Origin: an uncultured Flaviramulus sp.
GTDB lineage: Bacteria > Bacteroidota > Bacteroidia > Flavobacteriales > Flavobacteriaceae
DNA length: 64,000 bases
Assembly (NCBI GenBank): GCA_947495125.1
Contig: CANLXL010000001.1
Coordinates: 248,001 to 312,000, forward strand
Direction of reading: 5' to 3'
The notes below the pieces were generated by a model, which saw only the letters and a program-made list of their open reading frames with translations, had not been told where the DNA came from and searched no databases. A program made the translations under genes and the position numbers. Shown here piece after piece: positions 1-8,700 of the stretch (its first letter is position 1; each line of letters begins with the position of its first letter).

Positions 1-390
1 CTCAATAAAATCACCGTCGCTACTACCAAATGCATTTGCACTAACACCATAACCCGCATCTAAACCCATAAAAAATGAGCTCGAAAAATGGGCTTTGATG
101 GCTATTGCCAAAGGCAAAAATACATCCGGTATAGATCCAAATATTCCACCGGAATTATCGGAATTACCATCACCTAAAAACATAATAACTCCTGTAGTGA
201 CACCCAGATCTACAGTTTGAGCTATTTGCCACATATAGTAAAAATTACCTTGTAAGACAAAGGAAAAATAGGCACTGGCATCCCCAACTGTTGGCCCTAC
301 ATTTACTTCTGCTCGAAAGCCTTCTTGTTGTGCACTTACGTCTACAAAAAACAAAGCCATGAATATTATTAATACACGTTTTTTCATCAT
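1..390 (-). CDS. Outer-membrane protein, 5' part only (truncated by window edge)
   Basis: Only the first 130 residues are present; the reading frame stays open to the left edge. The ATG at 390 begins MMKKRVLIIF, a basic then hydrophobic signal peptide ending VSA before QQ, so Sec export is likely. The mature part is rich in Gly, Phe, Tyr and Ser, with alternating polar and aromatic stretches and repeated GD/GN turns, as in small outer-membrane beta-barrels. The barrel reading is inference from composition; I do not recognise the family. The gene lies 17 bp downstream of the small ORF at 408-686 on the same strand and may be transcribed with it. The HTH regulator at 820 is divergent and is a candidate regulator of both. 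Confidence 0.75.
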   Translation of the reverse strand, partial: MMKKRVLIIFMALFFVDVSAQQEGFRAEVNVGPTVGDASAYFSFVLQGNFYYMWQIAQTVDLGVTTGVIMFLGDGNSDNSGGIFGSIPDVFLPLAIAIKAHFSSSFFMGLDAGYGVSANAFGSSDGDFIE

Positions 391-407
391 ATTTCTTATT
401 TGGTTGG

Positions 408-686
408 TTACAAAAGAATAATCGTTTTTATGTCATGAATATTCAAAAGCACTTTTTTCATTGAGCCTTCAAGACTTTCAAAACCATAAAACCTTCCGGA
501 CTCAACACCTATTTTATTTAACTTTAAAATAAGATCCCGGGTGGTTACAATTTCAACAGGTTTCACTTCATCAATCGCTTGGTTTAGCTTTTTACATTTT
601 TCCTTTGAAGCTTTTAGCCTGGAAATACTCGGAAAACACCAGAACAAATGGATATGAGGGCCATTACTATGCTTTAAAGTTTTCAT
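408..686 (-). CDS. Small hypothetical protein (92 aa)
   Basis: This is a Lys/Glu/Asp-rich soluble protein without signal peptide or membrane segment; I do not recognise it. The frame can be extended to a TTG at 710, but that TTG is part of a TAAGTTTG box (708-715) that matches the Bacteroidota -7 element, so I prefer the ATG at 686 (protein begins MKTLKHSNGP). It ends 17 bp before the outer-membrane gene at 390. It could be a regulator or accessory of that gene, or a spurious ORF. The amino-acid composition looks coding, but there is no independent support. Confidence 0.4.
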   Translation of the reverse strand: MKTLKHSNGPHIHLFWCFPSISRLKASKEKCKKLNQAIDEVKPVEIVTTRDLILKLNKIGVESGRFYGFESLEGSMKKVLLNIHDIKTIILL

Positions 687-707
687 GTTTAATAGATTAA
701 TATGGTC

Positions 708-715
708 CAAACTTA
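708..715 (-). promoter_or_regulatory. Candidate -7 promoter box
   Basis: TAAGTTTG on the minus strand fits the Bacteroidota -7 consensus TAnnTTTG. It lies 22 bp upstream of the ATG at 686. No matching -33 TTTG is seen at the right distance, so support is partial. Confidence 0.35.
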
Positions 716-819
716 CTTTGCATTAATTGATAATCATTTGACTAAAATGCCGAATTAATAATTTAATTTTCTTATTTTTCACAAATCCTGATACTTTCCT
801 GCTTAAAAATTTTGAAAAA

Positions 820-1821
820 ATGCAAGATCATTTTATAAAGTATTTAAAGGAAAAATCGAGTAACAACACGTCTTTTGTTGATGAAATAGCGGACATTCTG
901 GATATTGGCTATGATGCAGCGTACAGACGAATAAATTTAAAGACCAGCTTATCTTTAGAAGAGGCTGTAACACTGGCAAAACATTATAAAGTTTCCTTAA
1001 ATAAGTTATATGAAGTTGGTAGCGAGAATACCATTATAACAGATTTATCTCCCCCTATTCATAATAAAGAAGATTTGGAAATCTGGTTAAAACAATCGTA
1101 TGAAAGTGTTTTTCCACTAACTAAATTAAAAAGTGCTTCCATAATTTACTCGGCCAAAGACATCCCTTTGTTCCACACCCTTAAGGATTCATTTTTATCA
1201 CGTTATAAAATGTATGTCTGGTTAAAAGATGTAGATCCGGAAATGACCAGAAATAAAATTGCCTTCGATGACTTTATCAATAACATGCCCGACACATTAC
1301 TTGAAAAAGCTTTTAAACTAGGTGAAGTCTATAAAGACATAAACATAACAGAAATCTGGAACAACACCACAATTAATGGTACATTACAGCAGGTACTTTA
1401 TTACTTTGAATCCGGAGCTTTGTCTAGAGAACTAGCCTTACTTATCTGTACCGATATAGAAGATGTCATCAGACATGTAGAAAAGCAGGCGATTCAACAA
1501 TGTTTGACAGGTTCTAAAAACAAGGCCATTTATAATCTCTATATTAACAATATCCATACGATGAGCAACACCATTATGGTAAAAACACCTTATCAAAAAG
1601 TTTTTTTCACACCATTTACCGTGATTAGCTACTTCAAAATCGAACATCAACCGACCTGCGAACTTATGTATGAATTTTTCGAAAAGCAAATGAGTATTTC
1701 AAAGTTATTGGTGAATGCGGGAGAAAAAGATAGATCTTTGTTTTTTAACCGAATGCATCAAAAAATTAACCGTTTAAGAGAGCGTATTGGTATTGATAAT
1801 GGACCTTTTGATTTTGAATAG
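820..1821 (+). CDS. HTH-domain transcriptional regulator (333 aa)
   Basis: The N-terminal ~65 residues have a helix-turn-helix pattern of XRE/Cro type: a short helix, FVDEIADILDIGYDAAYRRI, then a hydrophobic helix and SLNKLYEV. The remaining ~265 residues are helical, contain no family I can name, and probably form a sensing or dimerisation domain. There is no signal peptide or membrane segment, so it should be cytoplasmic. It is transcribed away from the small ORF and outer-membrane gene at 1-686, an arrangement typical for a local regulator, but the target is inferred only from position. A 9-bp inverted repeat follows the stop codon. Confidence 0.65.
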   Translation: MQDHFIKYLKEKSSNNTSFVDEIADILDIGYDAAYRRINLKTSLSLEEAVTLAKHYKVSLNKLYEVGSENTIITDLSPPIHNKEDLEIWLKQSYESVFPLTKLKSASIIYSAKDIPLFHTLKDSFLSRYKMYVWLKDVDPEMTRNKIAFDDFINNMPDTLLEKAFKLGEVYKDINITEIWNNTTINGTLQQVLYYFESGALSRELALLICTDIEDVIRHVEKQAIQQCLTGSKNKAIYNLYINNIHTMSNTIMVKTPYQKVFFTPFTVISYFKIEHQPTCELMYEFFEKQMSISKLLVNAGEKDRSLFFNRMHQKINRLRERIGIDNGPFDFE

Positions 1822-1859
1822 GCACATGCATATCTGAATATCTAGACAAAAACCAACTG

Positions 1860-1902
1860 TAGACCCTATAGGAATGTGACTTTTTCAACTATCTAGGGTC
1901 TA
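1860..1902. repeat. 9-bp inverted repeat downstream of regulator
   Basis: TAGACCCTA (1860-1868) and TAGGGTCTA (1894-1902) are perfect inverted copies separated by 25 bp. There is no T-run after the right arm, so it is a poor intrinsic terminator. It may be an operator or simply mark the 3' end of the regulator transcript. Confidence 0.5.
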
Positions 1903-1937
1903 AACTTAAAAATGGTTTAAATATTATAAAAGTTTTT

Positions 1938-1965
1938 GTAACATTTTCCGACTTATATACGTATA
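1938..1965 (+). promoter_or_regulatory. Possible ECF-type promoter of rpoD
   Basis: GTAAC (1938-1942), a 17-bp spacer and CGTATA (1960-1965) resemble an ECF-sigma promoter (-35 AAC-type, -10 CGTA-type). It lies 48 bp upstream of the rpoD ATG. No clear TAnnTTTG box is present in this gap. The assignment is inference. Confidence 0.3.
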
Positions 1966-2012
1966 ACCATTGAAGAACAAATATTCGCTTTAAATTTACA
2001 GAAGAACTTTAG

Positions 2013-2876
2013 ATGAGACAACTTAAAATTACTAAGCAGGTTACTAATAGAGAAACTGCTTCGTTAGATAAATATTTACAGGAAATTGGTAAGGTAGATT
2101 TAATTACCGCCGATGAGGAAGTGGAATTAGCACAACGCATTAAAGCCGGTGATCAGATCGCTTTAGAAAAGTTGACAAAAGCTAATTTACGTTTCGTGGT
2201 ATCGGTAGCTAAACAGTACCAAAATCAAGGACTTACTTTACCGGATTTAATTAATGAAGGTAACTTAGGGCTTATTAAAGCTGCGCAGCGTTTCGATGAA
2301 ACACGTGGTTTTAAATTTATATCCTATGCTGTTTGGTGGATTCGTCAATCCATTCTTCAAGCATTAGCAGAACAATCGCGTATTGTGCGTTTACCATTAA
2401 ATAAAATTGGTTCTATAAACAAGATCAATAAGACCTTTGCTTTTTTAGAGCAAAGTCATGAACGTCCGCCAAGTGCGGAAGAGATTGCCAAAGAGTTAGA
2501 CATGACTATTAATGATGTTAAGGAGTCTATGAAAAACTCGGGGCGTCACGTAAGTATGGATGCTCCTTTAGTTGAAGGTGAAGATTCTAACTTATATGAT
2601 GTTCTTAATAGTGGAGAATCTCCAAATCCGGACAGAGAATTATTGCACGAGTCCTTGCGCACAGAAATTGAACGTGCTTTGGAAACATTAACACCTCGCG
2701 AAGCTGATGTGATCCGTTTATATTTTGGTTTAGGAAATCAACATCCAATGACTTTAGAAGAAATTGGAGAGACATTTGATCTAACCAGAGAACGTGTAAG
2801 ACAAATCAAAGAAAAGGCCATTAGAAGGCTTAAACATACATCTAGGAGTAAAATTTTAAAGACATATTTAGGTTAA
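2013..2876 (+). CDS. rpoD: Primary RNA polymerase sigma factor RpoD/SigA
   Basis: This is the housekeeping sigma factor that directs RNA polymerase to promoters. At 287 aa it is the short form typical of Bacteroidota, lacking region 1.1. Region 1.2 lies near residues 15-48 ([19 protein letters not shown]), and region 2 at about 50-125 includes [18 protein letters not shown] and the -10-recognition segment [13 protein letters not shown]. Region 3 follows with VRLPLNK. Region 4 near 220-280 carries the [23 protein letters not shown] that reads the -35/-33 element. The gene appears monocistronic, with hairpins after the stop codon. A candidate stress-type promoter (GTAAC-N17-CGTATA) lies upstream. 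Confidence 0.97.
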   Translation: MRQLKITKQVTNRETASLDKYLQEIGKVDLITADEEVELAQRIKAGDQIALEKLTKANLRFVVSVAKQYQNQGLTLPDLINEGNLGLIKAAQRFDETRGFKFISYAVWWIRQSILQALAEQSRIVRLPLNKIGSINKINKTFAFLEQSHERPPSAEEIAKELDMTINDVKESMKNSGRHVSMDAPLVEGEDSNLYDVLNSGESPNPDRELLHESLRTEIERALETLTPREADVIRLYFGLGNQHPMTLEEIGETFDLTRERVRQIKEKAIRRLKHTSRSKILKTYLG

Positions 2877-2906
2877 TAAAAAAATTACGACTAAATTACG
2901 ACAACA

Positions 2907-2925
2907 AACAGTTCACATAACTGTT
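2907..2925 (+). terminator. Weak hairpin after rpoD
   Basis: AACAGTT (2907-2913) and AACTGTT (2919-2925) form a 7-bp stem with a 5-nt loop, followed at once by CGTTTTTTG. It is a plausible first, weak terminator for rpoD. Confidence 0.5.
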
Positions 2926-2944
2926 CGTTTTTTGATTGATGAAA

Positions 2945-2977
2945 GAACCCCCGGCTGATTACCGGGGGTTCACTTTT
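2945..2977 (+). terminator. Strong intrinsic terminator after rpoD
   Basis: GAACCCCCGG (2945-2954) pairs perfectly with CCGGGGGTTC (2962-2971) around a 7-nt loop and is followed by ACTTTT. It is the second of two tandem hairpins closing the rpoD transcript. Confidence 0.85.
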
Positions 2978-3073
2978 ATATAACTTCTTTATCACTAATT
3001 TTACAACACCTTTAATCCCTAAATTTTTTCATTTTTAAATTATTAAAAATATGTATTGCTTTCTATAAAATAC

Positions 3074-3092
3074 GTTACAAATATTTTGTAAC
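3074..3092. promoter_or_regulatory. Perfect palindrome upstream of BLUF gene
   Basis: GTTACAAA and TTTGTAAC are perfect 8-bp arms separated by TAT, 35 bp upstream of the BLUF start codon. The half-site TTTGTAAC also occurs upstream of rpoD (1935-1942). The position and symmetry suggest an operator for a dimeric regulator; which one is unknown. Confidence 0.5.
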
Positions 3093-3127
3093 TTGGTTAC
3101 GGGGATTGCAATTTTATACTATTTTTT

Positions 3128-3550
3128 ATGCTAAAAACAATATGTTATATTAGTGATTCTCAAAGACCAAATTCTTTAGACGACTTGAGTGCCCTATATG
3201 AAAAGGCACGTGAAAACAATTCTAAATGTAATATTACCGGAATTCTTATTTACAAAAGCGGTAATTTTCTGCAAGTTCTTGAGGGTGAACAAGAAACGGT
3301 TGATAATACATTCGAAAGGATTGCTCTAGATTCCAGACACAAAAATATTTTTAAAGTTATCAACACAACCATAGAGCAACGCATCTTTCAAGATTATAAT
3401 TTCGGCTTCACTGTTATTAATAAAAAAGAAGAATTACAAAATCTTAACGAATATTTAAATTGGTTAAAAAATGCTGATAGTGTATTAGCCAATGAAGTTA
3501 TCGCTATGGTTAAAAATTTTATTGACACATTAAGGCTAAACATTAAGTAA
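3128..3550 (+). CDS. BLUF-domain blue-light sensor (140 aa)
   Basis: This is a short BLUF (FAD-binding blue-light sensor) protein. The domain spans about residues 1-95 and keeps the photochemical residues Tyr7 (ICYISDS), Asn35 (KCNITGILIY) and Gln49 (GNFLQVLEG). The segment that usually holds a semi-conserved Trp and Met before the last strand reads FQDYNFGF here (Tyr90, Phe92), so both are replaced. The last ~45 residues are a helical cap with no output enzyme domain, so signalling would be by protein contact in the cytoplasm. It is followed closely by rpe (36 bp gap), but a promoter-like box and hairpin lie between them. A perfect palindrome sits upstream. Confidence 0.9.
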   Translation: MLKTICYISDSQRPNSLDDLSALYEKARENNSKCNITGILIYKSGNFLQVLEGEQETVDNTFERIALDSRHKNIFKVINTTIEQRIFQDYNFGFTVINKKEELQNLNEYLNWLKNADSVLANEVIAMVKNFIDTLRLNIK

Positions 3551-3584
3551 AACAATTATTTTTGTGCAAACTAAATAATTGTTT
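3550..3584 (+). terminator. 12-bp stem-loop between BLUF gene and rpe
   Basis: AAACAATTATTT (3550-3561) and AAATAATTGTTT (3573-3584) form a perfect 12-bp AT-rich stem with an 11-nt loop. It ends two bases before the rpe ATG and overlaps a promoter-like box. It could attenuate read-through or be an operator. Confidence 0.45.
3557..3564 (+). promoter_or_regulatory. Candidate -7 box for rpe
   Basis: TATTTTTG matches TAnnTTTG and lies 22 bp upstream of the rpe ATG. No -33 TTTG was found at 17-23 bp. It sits inside the inverted repeat 3550-3584. Confidence 0.4.
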
Positions 3585-3586
3585 CA

Positions 3587-4249
3587 ATGAGTTCTAAATT
3601 AATTGCGCCTTCAGTTTTAGCAGCAGACTTTGCAAATCTTCAACGTGACATAGACATGGTCAATAAAAGTGAGGCCGACTGGTTTCACATTGATATTATG
3701 GATGGTGTTTTTGTTCCCAACATTTCTTTTGGAATGCCTGTTTTACAAGCGATTGCCAAGCATGCTAAAAAGACTATCGATGTGCATTTAATGATTGTAG
3801 ACCCAGATCGTTATATCAAAACATTTGCCGATTTAGGCAGTGATATCCTTACAGTGCATTATGAAGCTTGCACCCACTTGCACCGCACACTTCAAGCTAT
3901 TAAAAGTGAAGGTATGAAAGCCGGTGTTGCTTTAAATCCTCACACGAGTATTAGTCTATTGGAAGACACCATCAACGATATTGATTTGGTATGCCTAATG
4001 AGTGTTAATCCTGGTTTTGGCGGACAAAGTTTTATAGAAAACACGTATAATAAAGTAAGGCAACTAAAAGCATTGATTGAGCGCAAGGGAGCTTCTACGC
4101 TGATTGAGATTGATGGCGGTGTGACTAATAAAAATGCTAAAGCCTTAGTTGAGGCGGGAGCCGATGTTTTAGTTGCCGGAAGTTATGTCTTTAAAAGCGA
4201 AAATCAACCTGAGACTATTAAGAGCCTCAAAGCTTTGGCGAATTCATAA
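3587..4249 (+). CDS. rpe: Ribulose-phosphate 3-epimerase
   Basis: It interconverts D-ribulose 5-phosphate and D-xylulose 5-phosphate in the cytoplasmic pentose phosphate pathway. The 220-aa protein is a full-length TIM barrel. Metal and catalytic residues are visible as His34 and Asp36 (WFHIDIMDG), His67 (DVHLMI) and Asp176 (EIDGG). The phosphate-binding SVNPGFGGQ loop is at 139-147 and a second Gly-rich loop follows at the C-terminus. The start codon is the ATG directly after a stem-loop. It is convergent with the DUF1501 gene, only 2 bp apart, with no terminator visible between them. Confidence 0.96.
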   Translation: MSSKLIAPSVLAADFANLQRDIDMVNKSEADWFHIDIMDGVFVPNISFGMPVLQAIAKHAKKTIDVHLMIVDPDRYIKTFADLGSDILTVHYEACTHLHRTLQAIKSEGMKAGVALNPHTSISLLEDTINDIDLVCLMSVNPGFGGQSFIENTYNKVRQLKALIERKGASTLIEIDGGVTNKNAKALVEAGADVLVAGSYVFKSENQPETIKSLKALANS

Positions 4250-4251
4250 AA

Positions 4252-5757
4252 CTACTCCAAAACATCCTTAACAACATGTCCATGGACATCGGTTAGTCGA
4301 AAACGTCTGCCCTGATGCTTAAAAATAAATCGCTCATGATTTATACCGAAGAGATGCAACAAGGTGGCATGAAAATCATGGACATGCACCGGATCTTTAA
4401 CCACATTGTAACCAAAATCATCGGTTTCTCCATAAGTGAATCCCGGTTTGACACCGGCACCACACATCCACATAGTAAACGCTTTCGGGTGATGATCTCT
4501 ACCATAGTTGGTTGCCGTTAATTGTCCCTGAGAATACACGGTACGTCCAAATTCTCCACCCCATATGACTAAAGTATCATCCAGCATACCCCGTTGTTTT
4601 AGGTCTTTTATTAAGGCCGCATTGGCCTGATCTGTAAGTTTTGATTGGTTAATAACGCCACCTGGACAGCCCGCATGCTGATCCCACCCCTGGTGATATA
4701 GTTGTACAAACTTAACATCCTTTTCAAGTAGTTTTCTCGCCATCAGGCAATTGGCAGCATAGGTTCCAGGATTTCGGCTATCTGTACCATACATATCAAA
4801 AATATAATCCGGTTCATCGGATAGATCTGTAACTTCAGGCACGGACGTTTGCATCCGGAAGGCCATTTCATATTGATTCATTCTGGCATTGATTTCAGAA
4901 TCGCCGTAGGCATCATATTGCAGGCTATTGAGTTTCCCAAGGTAATCTAACATTTTTCTGCGGTCATGACCATCATAATTTTCCGGATCATTAAGGTATA
5001 GCACGGGATCCTTACCGGAACGAAACTGAACCCCTTGATGCTCGGTTGGTAAAAATCCATTGCCCCACAGACGTGAGTACAAAGGCTGACCGCCCATATT
5101 TTTGGTAATAAGGGTAATAAAAGTTGGTAAGTTCTCATTATCCGATCCCAATCCGTAGCTTAACCATGCTCCGATAGAAGGTCTTCCAGGAAGTTGATTC
5201 CCGGTTTGCAAAAAAGTAATGGCCGGGTCATGATTGATCGCATCCGTTTGCATGGACTTAATAAAGCAAAGGTCATCAACCACTTCCGAAAGGTATGGCA
5301 TCACGTCACTTACCCAGGCTCTAGATTCACCATATTGCTTGAAATTCATAATGGATGGTGCAATCGGAAAGGCCGTTTGCTCGGCACTCATCCCCGTTAG
5401 CCGTTGTCCTTTTCGAATCGAAGTTGGTAAATCTTTACCAAACATATCAACCAATTTGGGCTTATAATCAAACAAATCCAACTGGGAAGGCCCACCACTT
5501 TGAAACAAATACACGATACGTTTCGCTTTAGGGATATGATGTGGTAATCCCAAACCATTTTTTAACATATCAAGATTCAGACTTCCGGGACTGCTATTAA
5601 CTGCTCCAAAAGCCTTTTCACCATGTAACAAAGACCCCAAAGCCAGAGCTCCTAAACCTAGTGAAGTTTTGGTTAGAAATTGCCTTCTATCCCAAAGTTT
5701 TTCTACCTGTTGGAGATCTTTGTTATTCGATTTTAAAATATCATGATTATGACACAT
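4252..5757 (-). CDS. DUF1501 family protein with Tat signal
   Basis: The N-terminus has twin arginines (DRRQFL, Arg24-Arg25) followed by a hydrophobic stretch, so export by the Tat pathway is likely. The 501-aa body is the DUF1501 (sulfatase-like fold) family, shown by RIVYLFQSGGPSQLDLFDYKP near 80-100, HDPAITFLQTG, and the C-terminal WGGEFGRT and GRDHHPKAFTMW metal-site-like motifs. The biochemical role of the family is not established. It follows the PSD1 protein by 13 bp in the same transcript. Such pairs are typical of Planctomycetes and recur in Bacteroidota that degrade complex organic matter. The two products are probably secreted together. Confidence 0.88.
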   Translation of the reverse strand: MCHNHDILKSNNKDLQQVEKLWDRRQFLTKTSLGLGALALGSLLHGEKAFGAVNSSPGSLNLDMLKNGLGLPHHIPKAKRIVYLFQSGGPSQLDLFDYKPKLVDMFGKDLPTSIRKGQRLTGMSAEQTAFPIAPSIMNFKQYGESRAWVSDVMPYLSEVVDDLCFIKSMQTDAINHDPAITFLQTGNQLPGRPSIGAWLSYGLGSDNENLPTFITLITKNMGGQPLYSRLWGNGFLPTEHQGVQFRSGKDPVLYLNDPENYDGHDRRKMLDYLGKLNSLQYDAYGDSEINARMNQYEMAFRMQTSVPEVTDLSDEPDYIFDMYGTDSRNPGTYAANCLMARKLLEKDVKFVQLYHQGWDQHAGCPGGVINQSKLTDQANAALIKDLKQRGMLDDTLVIWGGEFGRTVYSQGQLTATNYGRDHHPKAFTMWMCGAGVKPGFTYGETDDFGYNVVKDPVHVHDFHATLLHLFGINHERFIFKHQGRRFRLTDVHGHVVKDVLE

Positions 5758-5770
5758 AATTCACATTTAT

Positions 5771-8700
5771 TTATCGTTTTGTAATCGTAGCATCCGAATT
5801 CATTATAGTACTTGCCACCACAGCATTTGCAGCCACCATGGCTTTATCGTCATTTAAGGCCACCCGAAAAGCCCCGGTATTCAACCAGCCTTTCGTTTTT
5901 GATAGGTTTTCCCCGAAATCTTTATACGTTTCATCACGAAGCCGCAACAACAGATTCAATTCATCAGAGGTAATGGTTCTTCCCGTAAGTTTACGAAACG
6001 TATCTGAAATGGCCTTTTTGTGATCTTTAAAAGATAACATGTTTTTTCCAAGCACTCTGGCGGCTTCAATATAGGTGGGGTCGTTTAAAATGACTAATGC
6101 CTGAAGTGGTGTATTGGTTTCCTGCCGTCTAATCGTACAGGCCGATCTGTCCGGCGCATCAAAAGTTGCTAATGTAGGATGCGGCACCGATCGTTTCCAT
6201 ATCGTGTATAAACTTCTTCGGTAAAGGTTGTCTCCCCGGTCTTCATTATAAGATATCCCGTTCACTTTCCACAGACCTTCCGGCTGATAGGGTTTTACAC
6301 TTTTCCCGCCAATATTTTTATTTAACAAACCGGAAGCCAATAAAGCATTATCTCTAAGCATTTCTCCTGATAAACGCTTTGACGGCCCTCTGGCCAGAAA
6401 TTTATTTTCGATATCTTGTTCCAATGTGCCGGGGCCCGTCACAGAGGATTGTTGATAGGCATTGGAAAGTACTATCTTTTTCTGCAAGGCTTTTATATCC
6501 CAGCCGGAGTTTTTAAACTCTAAAGCCAACCAATCCAATAATTTAGGGTGACTGGGCATTTCCCCCTGATTTCCAAAATCTTCAGAGGTTTTTACGAGTC
6601 CGCGTCCAAAAAACTGCTGCCATAGCCTATTCACAGCGACTCTAGCTGTTAAAGGATGGTCTTCATGAAACAACCACTTTGAAAACCCTAAACGATTAGC
6701 CTCATAATCCTTTGGCATGGGTAGCACATTTTCCGGTGTATTCGGGAATACTTTTTCACCTTTGGCATCATAAACCCCACGTTCTAAAAGGTACGCCTGT
6801 ACGGGTTGTTGCGTTTCTTTCATAACCATGACCTCTTGCAAAGCTTCAACACTATCCGCATAGGCCTTCCTTAATTTAGCCAAGCGTCTTAATTCTGTAT
6901 TCGCCTTTTTAGAAACGACTTGGGAATAATACTGTTTTAGTTGGTCTTTTTCGTCCGGGATAAGATCGGCTGAAGACTTTGCCAGCATGGTTTTAAAATT
7001 TTCAGATTCTGACAGCTTTAAAATTTCAATATTTGAAAGCACCCGGTTATAAACCCTAATATCATCTACAATAGCGCCTTTTATACCCTTACCACGAAGT
7101 CGGGCTCCGAATTGCAATCCGGGCTCGGAACCATTTCTAAAGAGGATATCTTTATATAAATTATCCGTTTTAACTTTGGTTTTTATTTCCTTTCCATTAA
7201 TATAAAGGCTATAACCGGAAGCCTTGCTACTCCCATCATAGGTCACCGACATATGGATCCATTCGTCCCTGGGGAAGTCCGATTCCGTGATCTTTGTAAT
7301 GGCATTATCGGGTGCCGTGTGCGCCATCATCAATTCCAACTTATTCTCAACTATTTTTAAATGATACCCACGCCAACCGTATAAAATCGCGCCAATGCCT
7401 TTGTGAAAAATATTTCCGTTTTTAATATCGGATGGAATATGCGCCCAAAAGCTAATGCTGAAGGCGTCACTTCTTCCAAAAACCGCCGTCTGCTTTAAAT
7501 CCAACCAGGTATCACCATTAAACATGACCCCTTTTTTATATTTTCCATCTACAAGGTCAATGTTTTGACCTTCAGCACTTTCACGCTTCATGGTGCCTTT
7601 CTGAAAAGGACTTATCCGGTTTCTTAAACGCTTATCATCCAAATCGAAATGTGCCACCAAATTATTTCTTATCGGGGTTTTCAAAAGATGCTTATACTTA
7701 CCTTGATCTAACCATGCCTTAAAATCGGAAGTCTCTACCTCCTCTCTAATCTTTTTAATGTTTTGCTCTGAATCTTGCATCAAGCGATTCATATAGGCTA
7801 TCATTTGGTCTTCTTCTTCTGTAGTTAACAACAAGGTAGGAACCGGCATGGCATTATTAAAGGAAATTTGCCCGATTTCATTAATATTATTAAAATAACT
7901 GGTCAACTCATAGAAGTTTTTTTGCGAAATAGGGTCGAACTTGTGGTCATGACATCGTGCACAAGCTACCGTTAGCCCCATAAAAGCACTACTCACGGTA
8001 CTTACTCTATCTACAGCATATTCTATAAGAAACTCTTCATTCACAATACCGCCTTCCATATTTTGTGGATGGATACGATTAAAGGCTGTTGCCAGTTTCA
8101 TATCTCGAGTAGGGTTTTCCAATAGATCACCAGCCAGTTGCCAGGTTACAAATTGATCATAAGGCATATTATTATTAAACGATTCAATAACCCAATCCCG
8201 CCATGGTGACATATCTCTGTATCGATCAACACTATACCCATGGGTATCGGCAAATCGTGATAAATCCATCCAACCTAATGCCATATGCTCTCCATAATGT
8301 GGAGAGGCTAGCAGTCTGTTTACTTGCTTTTCGAAGGCCGTTGAAGTTGTATCGGCTAAAAAAGAATTCATATCTTCTAAGGTTGGAGGAAGTCCGGTAA
8401 GGTCGAAAGATACACGTCGCAGCAGGGTTTCCTTATCGGCTTTAGTGCTGGGCTCTAATTGATGCTTCTCTAATGTTGCTAAAACAAAATGATCGATGGG
8501 GTTATTTATATGTTCTGCAAATGAGGTTTCCGGAAGACTATAAGTTTCAGGCTTCACAAAAGCCCAATGATCTTTATATTCGGCACCATCTTCAATCCAT
8601 TTTATTAGGACCGCCTTCTCGTAATTTGATAAAGAAAGGTGAGATTCCGGATTGGGCATGAGGTAATTTGGGTCTTCAGAAATAATCCGGTGAAACACTT

